Shown piece after piece: positions 60,662 to 64,000 of a stretch of 64,000 bases of DNA. The position numbers and the translations under genes are program-made. The stretch's first letter is position 1, and every line of letters starts with the position of its first letter. The notes under the pieces are model-generated. The model was not told the DNA's origin. It searched no databases and saw nothing but the letters and a program-made list of their open reading frames with translations. This DNA is from Amblyornis subalaris (Eukaryota > Chordata > Aves > Passeriformes > Ptilonorhynchidae), in NCBI GenBank assembly GCA_018881555.1, contig JACAXG010000025.1:3541899-3605898 (forward strand), given 5' to 3'.

Positions 60662-60775
60662 AGGCAATAGAATTGCCTATGGCAGTTGTGAAATCTGCAT
60701 CTCTGAATGGTTTTAATAGCAGGTTAGACAAATCATTTCAGCAAAGGCAGTCTTGCCTTGAGACAGGCAGATTCC
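60662..60775 (+). mobile_element. Ancient CR1 LINE 3' fragment
   Basis: This segment follows the 3' UTR-proximal part of old amniote CR1 elements in sense orientation. The order of matching blocks is AATAGAATTGCCTA, GTTGTGAAATCTGCATCTCT, GGTTTTAATAGCAGGTTAGA, CAAATCATTTCAG and TTGCCTTGAG. The corresponding phrases in remembered ancient CR1 consensus sequences are nearly the same in the same order (for example TTTTTAAGAACAGGTTAGAC). The conserved end that normally follows (TGGACTAGATGACCTC...) is not recognisable, so the copy is truncated or too diverged on its 3' side. The divergence makes it much older than the copy at 57.3-57.6 kb. Limits are approximate by about 20 bases. Confidence 0.72.
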
Positions 60776-61825
60776 CTCATCTCTGTTTTATGTCACTCAG
60801 TATATTGTAAAGAGAGAGGAAGAAAAGAAACTTAAGCATAAATTGGCAATACTTGCATCTATTTTGCGGCAGGCAAACAGTCCTGTTTGGAGACAGATGG
60901 AGATAAAGGAAATAGGAGAGGAGCTGAAGAAGTGATGCACCAGAGAAAAAGAACTGAGAAAGAAAAAATGGGTAGAAATTAGATTCCTGACAAGAATCTG
61001 AAAGAAAAGCAGTGGTGCTTCTCCCCCATCTGAGAGACTCAGCGAAGGCATGATCTAACAAATACTGAACTTTAACACGCTGATTCATACTAGATCCCCC
61101 TCCTTTGAACCAGCCACTTCCATGGAAATGTGAGTGAACAGCTAATGCTGGGTTGACACCGCCAGTGCACCTTTATCAGGTAATCCATACACACAGTGGG
61201 AATTTATGCTCCCTCATCCATCCCCAGTTCAGTTCAATTAAGCTTTTTCTTGAAGCTGAATTTCAGCAAAACTCAGCTGGAATCTTTCTGTCCTCCTATT
61301 TCGGTATGCACCTGCTTGCTACATCTAATGCTTAATTCTTGGGACATGACATGAGATTTTTTGGATCTGAGTTTGTGCAACCCTTGGGACAAATGGGAGG
61401 AGAGATCAGCAAATGGCTCACCATGATGTGAAAGTCATACAAACAGCTCCTCTTTTCACACGTAATATCCACCTTGTTCTGCAGCTCTTTATAAGACACT
61501 TTTCTATCCTGATCTGGGGAGACACTCGTACTCTTCAGGTCACGGGTGGAGTGAAAAGGGTAACGAGATCTGGAGATGGCCTGCTCTGATCAGGCTGTGG
61601 GGTGGGGAGGTGGGACTCTGTTTTAGCTGTTTCACTTCCTCTAGGTTTGGCTGCACTGTCTGAGCTGTCTTTGGTGAGGGCTTTACCAGCAGTCTCCCGT
61701 TCTGTCCCACTGTGTCGACAGACCCTGCTGCACTTAATTAAGAGCTAGATACTGCAGACAGCAGCATAGCAATCCCCAGCAGTATTACAAAGGAGCACAT
61801 GTGTAAGGGAAAAGAGAGCATTTCC
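60776..61825. other. No gene recognised
   Basis: Purine-rich at 60805-60970 on the plus strand, which opens 84- and 103-codon minus frames rich in serine, leucine and phenylalanine. These are composition artefacts. The remainder is plain sequence. Confidence 0.57.
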
Positions 61826-61847
61826 CATGCAAACCAGGGTTTGCATG
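61826..61847. promoter_or_regulatory. 22-base palindrome with two octamer-like (POU) half-sites
   Basis: CATGCAAACC (61826-61835) and its exact reverse complement GGTTTGCATG (61838-61847) flank a central AG. Each arm carries ATGCAAA, seven of the eight bases of the POU-factor octamer ATGCAAAT, in opposite orientation. Established knowledge: POU proteins bind octamers and can dimerise on palindromic arrangements. Function here is inference. The palindrome itself is certain. Confidence 0.35.
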
Positions 61848-64000
61848 CTCTGCCAGGTCAATTACAAGCTTTTTCAGCCACAGAGGAAACAGCTCTTTCT
61901 CCCTTTTATTAAAATGGCTGCTCCATCCCATTGTGGATTGAAAGAGCTACTTGGCTGCCCTTGCACCCCAGCTGACCTCCAGCCACAAGCCTAGGTCTTT
62001 ACCAGAAAGGAGGGGGAACCGTCAATCTCTCAATGAAGACATTGTCCTCCTGATTATCTCTTTGTTGCCAGTGGTGTGTGAGGCTATAGAAAGGAAAAGA
62101 GCAGTTCCAAGATGGCTGTGGGTGAAACAGTGTGTCCCAGCCTGGATGAGGCTTTTCTTCTGGCTCTGCAAAATCTGCTCTGTCAGGAAGAGCTGTCCCT
62201 ACACATGAGGCATGAATTTTCTGTAAAAGACTAAGACTGTTCTCCCCATCTTCTCCTGCCAACACCATTCAGTGTAGCACACTGTGTCACAGCACCATGT
62301 TGTGTCTGGAGGCCTCTACCAGTTTCTTTCCTTGTCTGGGTTTGGATTAACCTGGGCCTATACATCTAGAGAATCAGTCTGGAGAAGGTTTTGGCTGATA
62401 TGGGCAGGGAACAGGTATCAGTCACTGGGGTTCACTGAAGTAAGGAGGAGATGGGACATCCATGGGTACCTGAGCCAAGATAATGAAGGTGTCCCCAAAG
62501 GAAAGAAGGCATAGATTACACAGTCTGGTCTTCTGCTGGCCATCTGCAATGACCAAAAAACTTTGGTGGATTGGTTTGCATGGAAGAGTTTTGGGCTGGA
62601 GATCAGGAGGGTCTACTGGGGGCAAGATCCAGATCAACAGCAAGACTGAAAATCTTTCAAAGTCTATGGCAAAGTTCAAGCTGGTCTCACTGAGGGCTAA
62701 GTGTTATTTTTGGTCTTTTCTTGACCCTGGAAAAAAAAAGGGTCTAATTTGTCTAATGAAAAACATGTTCTCACCGTCATCTACTGACTTACATACCAGC
62801 TGGGAATTCAGTGCTAACTTTTTGGAGAACCAGTTCTTCTGAGAGAAGTATCCTCTGTCTTGTTGGAACTCTTGAATCTAGTGCATAGAATATATGTCTG
62901 TGAAGGCTAGAGGATGGGAGGGGGGTGGTGTTTGGCCTTGGCAACAGGTTGTTTCTTTTCGTGTGCATATTTTAATTTTCATTCTTATCTCCATGTAATT
63001 TCTCCTGACTTTGGTGCCTTCATTGCAGCAGCCTGTCCATTTAGCTTGGCACTCTCTTAAAGGGGCAGGCTTCAGGCTGGGAGACTCTGCTCTTTGTGGG
63101 ATGCAGAATGTGCTCTCTGGCTCAGTGGCCCCTGAGTTAGCAAATCACCTGATCCTCATGAAACTGTACTGCAATGTTGGACAATTCCACTTTTTCTGAT
63201 GATGTATCATATGAAAGAGAGCTTTCTATTTCTGTCACTTCTGACCTTCCTGAATTTGAGAATACTTGGGGGAAGATATCGTGGGTGCAAATTACTTTTC
63301 GCTGTCAATTTGCATACTTTCTGCCAACGCGTACTGTCCAAGCACAGTGAATCATACCTTGCAAAATGCCCCTTCAGTTTCTAATTAGCACATTCTGGCT
63401 GAGCAGCCTCAAGATTTTCAACTTATCTTGTAGAAAACAGGTTAATGTTAGTAAGGCAGACACTATCTGGGGAACAGAGCTGCAAGAAAGGGCCTCCACT
63501 TTGCCAACTGCTCAGTAACATGACCTTAAGAGGGAAATAAATTGTTGTTATAGTTTCTGTGATGATTTGGTTGTTTTGGGCTAACCAAAGTGTAATTTAT
63601 AACACAAAGTATAATTTACAGTTTTACTTTGATGTGATGCTTCTTGTTCCTTCTCTTCAGAAGTTCAATGTGCTGTTCAGGCCATCTTCTCCCCATTAGG
63701 TGTTTCCTACAATTCCTTCCATTGTCACCCATGTTTCCTTACTGTCCTACTGCACCAAAACATGGGCTTGGCTTTTAGGACTTCAAGCTGAGCCCATTAT
63801 ACTAAAAAGTCCTTTTTTCCCTCCACTATCCCAGGCCCATGATGAAATGCAATTTGCATTGGAGGACAATATCTGAAGCAAACATTCCCCACTGAGTATT
63901 TTCAAAGAGGCTGGGATGTACTCCTTGAAAGACAGCAGTGGTTGCTCCAGGGCTTTCCAGTCTGTCCTCTGGAACTGATCTACACACACAACAACATGGT
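61848..64000. other. No gene recognised
   Basis: Frames up to 119 codons (plus, 62483-62842) have no motif, and an 85-codon minus frame overlaps. AT-rich sequence 63535-63640 carries TATAATTTAC-type words. No repeat family is recognised up to the window end. Confidence 0.57.

Overview
This window looks like non-coding DNA from a bird genome. The best evidence is a recognisable, fairly young 3' fragment of a CR1 LINE of the CR1-J kind at about 57258-57640. Older CR1 and MIR-like fragments support this, and interspersed repeat density is low, as is usual in birds. Isolated single N bases are scattered through the window, which suggests a draft assembly. A precise species cannot be named; a neoavian bird, quite possibly a songbird, is the best guess, and that is inference.

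I found no protein-coding gene, no canonical tRNA, rRNA or miRNA gene, no CRISPR array and no intact mobile element. Open frames reach at most 177 codons. They have no recognisable domains and no convincing chain of exons, many are broken by N, and many overlap frames of similar length on the other strand. The window therefore reads as intergenic or deep intronic sequence. Any gene it belongs to cannot be seen from here.

Layout: 1-9.2 kb holds pyrimidine, purine and A/T-rich tracts, a MIR-like fragment, a GC-richer stretch rich in Ns, and one short homeodomain-like peptide (WFQNH) at 8740-8960 that is probably coincidence or a decayed relic. From 9.2 to 27 kb there are MIR-like relics, a possible 5S-like SINE head, a GATA/TA microsatellite, a pocket of CpGs near 21.2-21.5 kb and an ancient CR1 fragment at 26.2-26.4 kb. 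From 27 to 48 kb there is a CpG pocket (27.36-27.66 kb), an AT-rich stretch that may be conserved (31.6-32.0 kb), a tRNA-derived SINE head (34.3 kb), a duplicated AP-1 motif (37.8 kb), a 28-base tandem duplication (40.56 kb), a composite microsatellite (47.2 kb) and a stretch rich in homeodomain cores (47.86-48.0 kb). From 48 to 64 kb there are two short tandem duplications (52.0 and 52.75 kb), the young CR1 with internal deletions, a well-matching ancient CR1 3' end (60.66-60.78 kb) and a 22-base octamer-like palindrome at 61.83 kb.

No genes can be shown to work together here. If the window has a function it is most likely regulatory, and that cannot be shown from a single sequence. Repeat assignments rest on matching remembered family consensus sequences by eye and should be confirmed with a repeat-library search.
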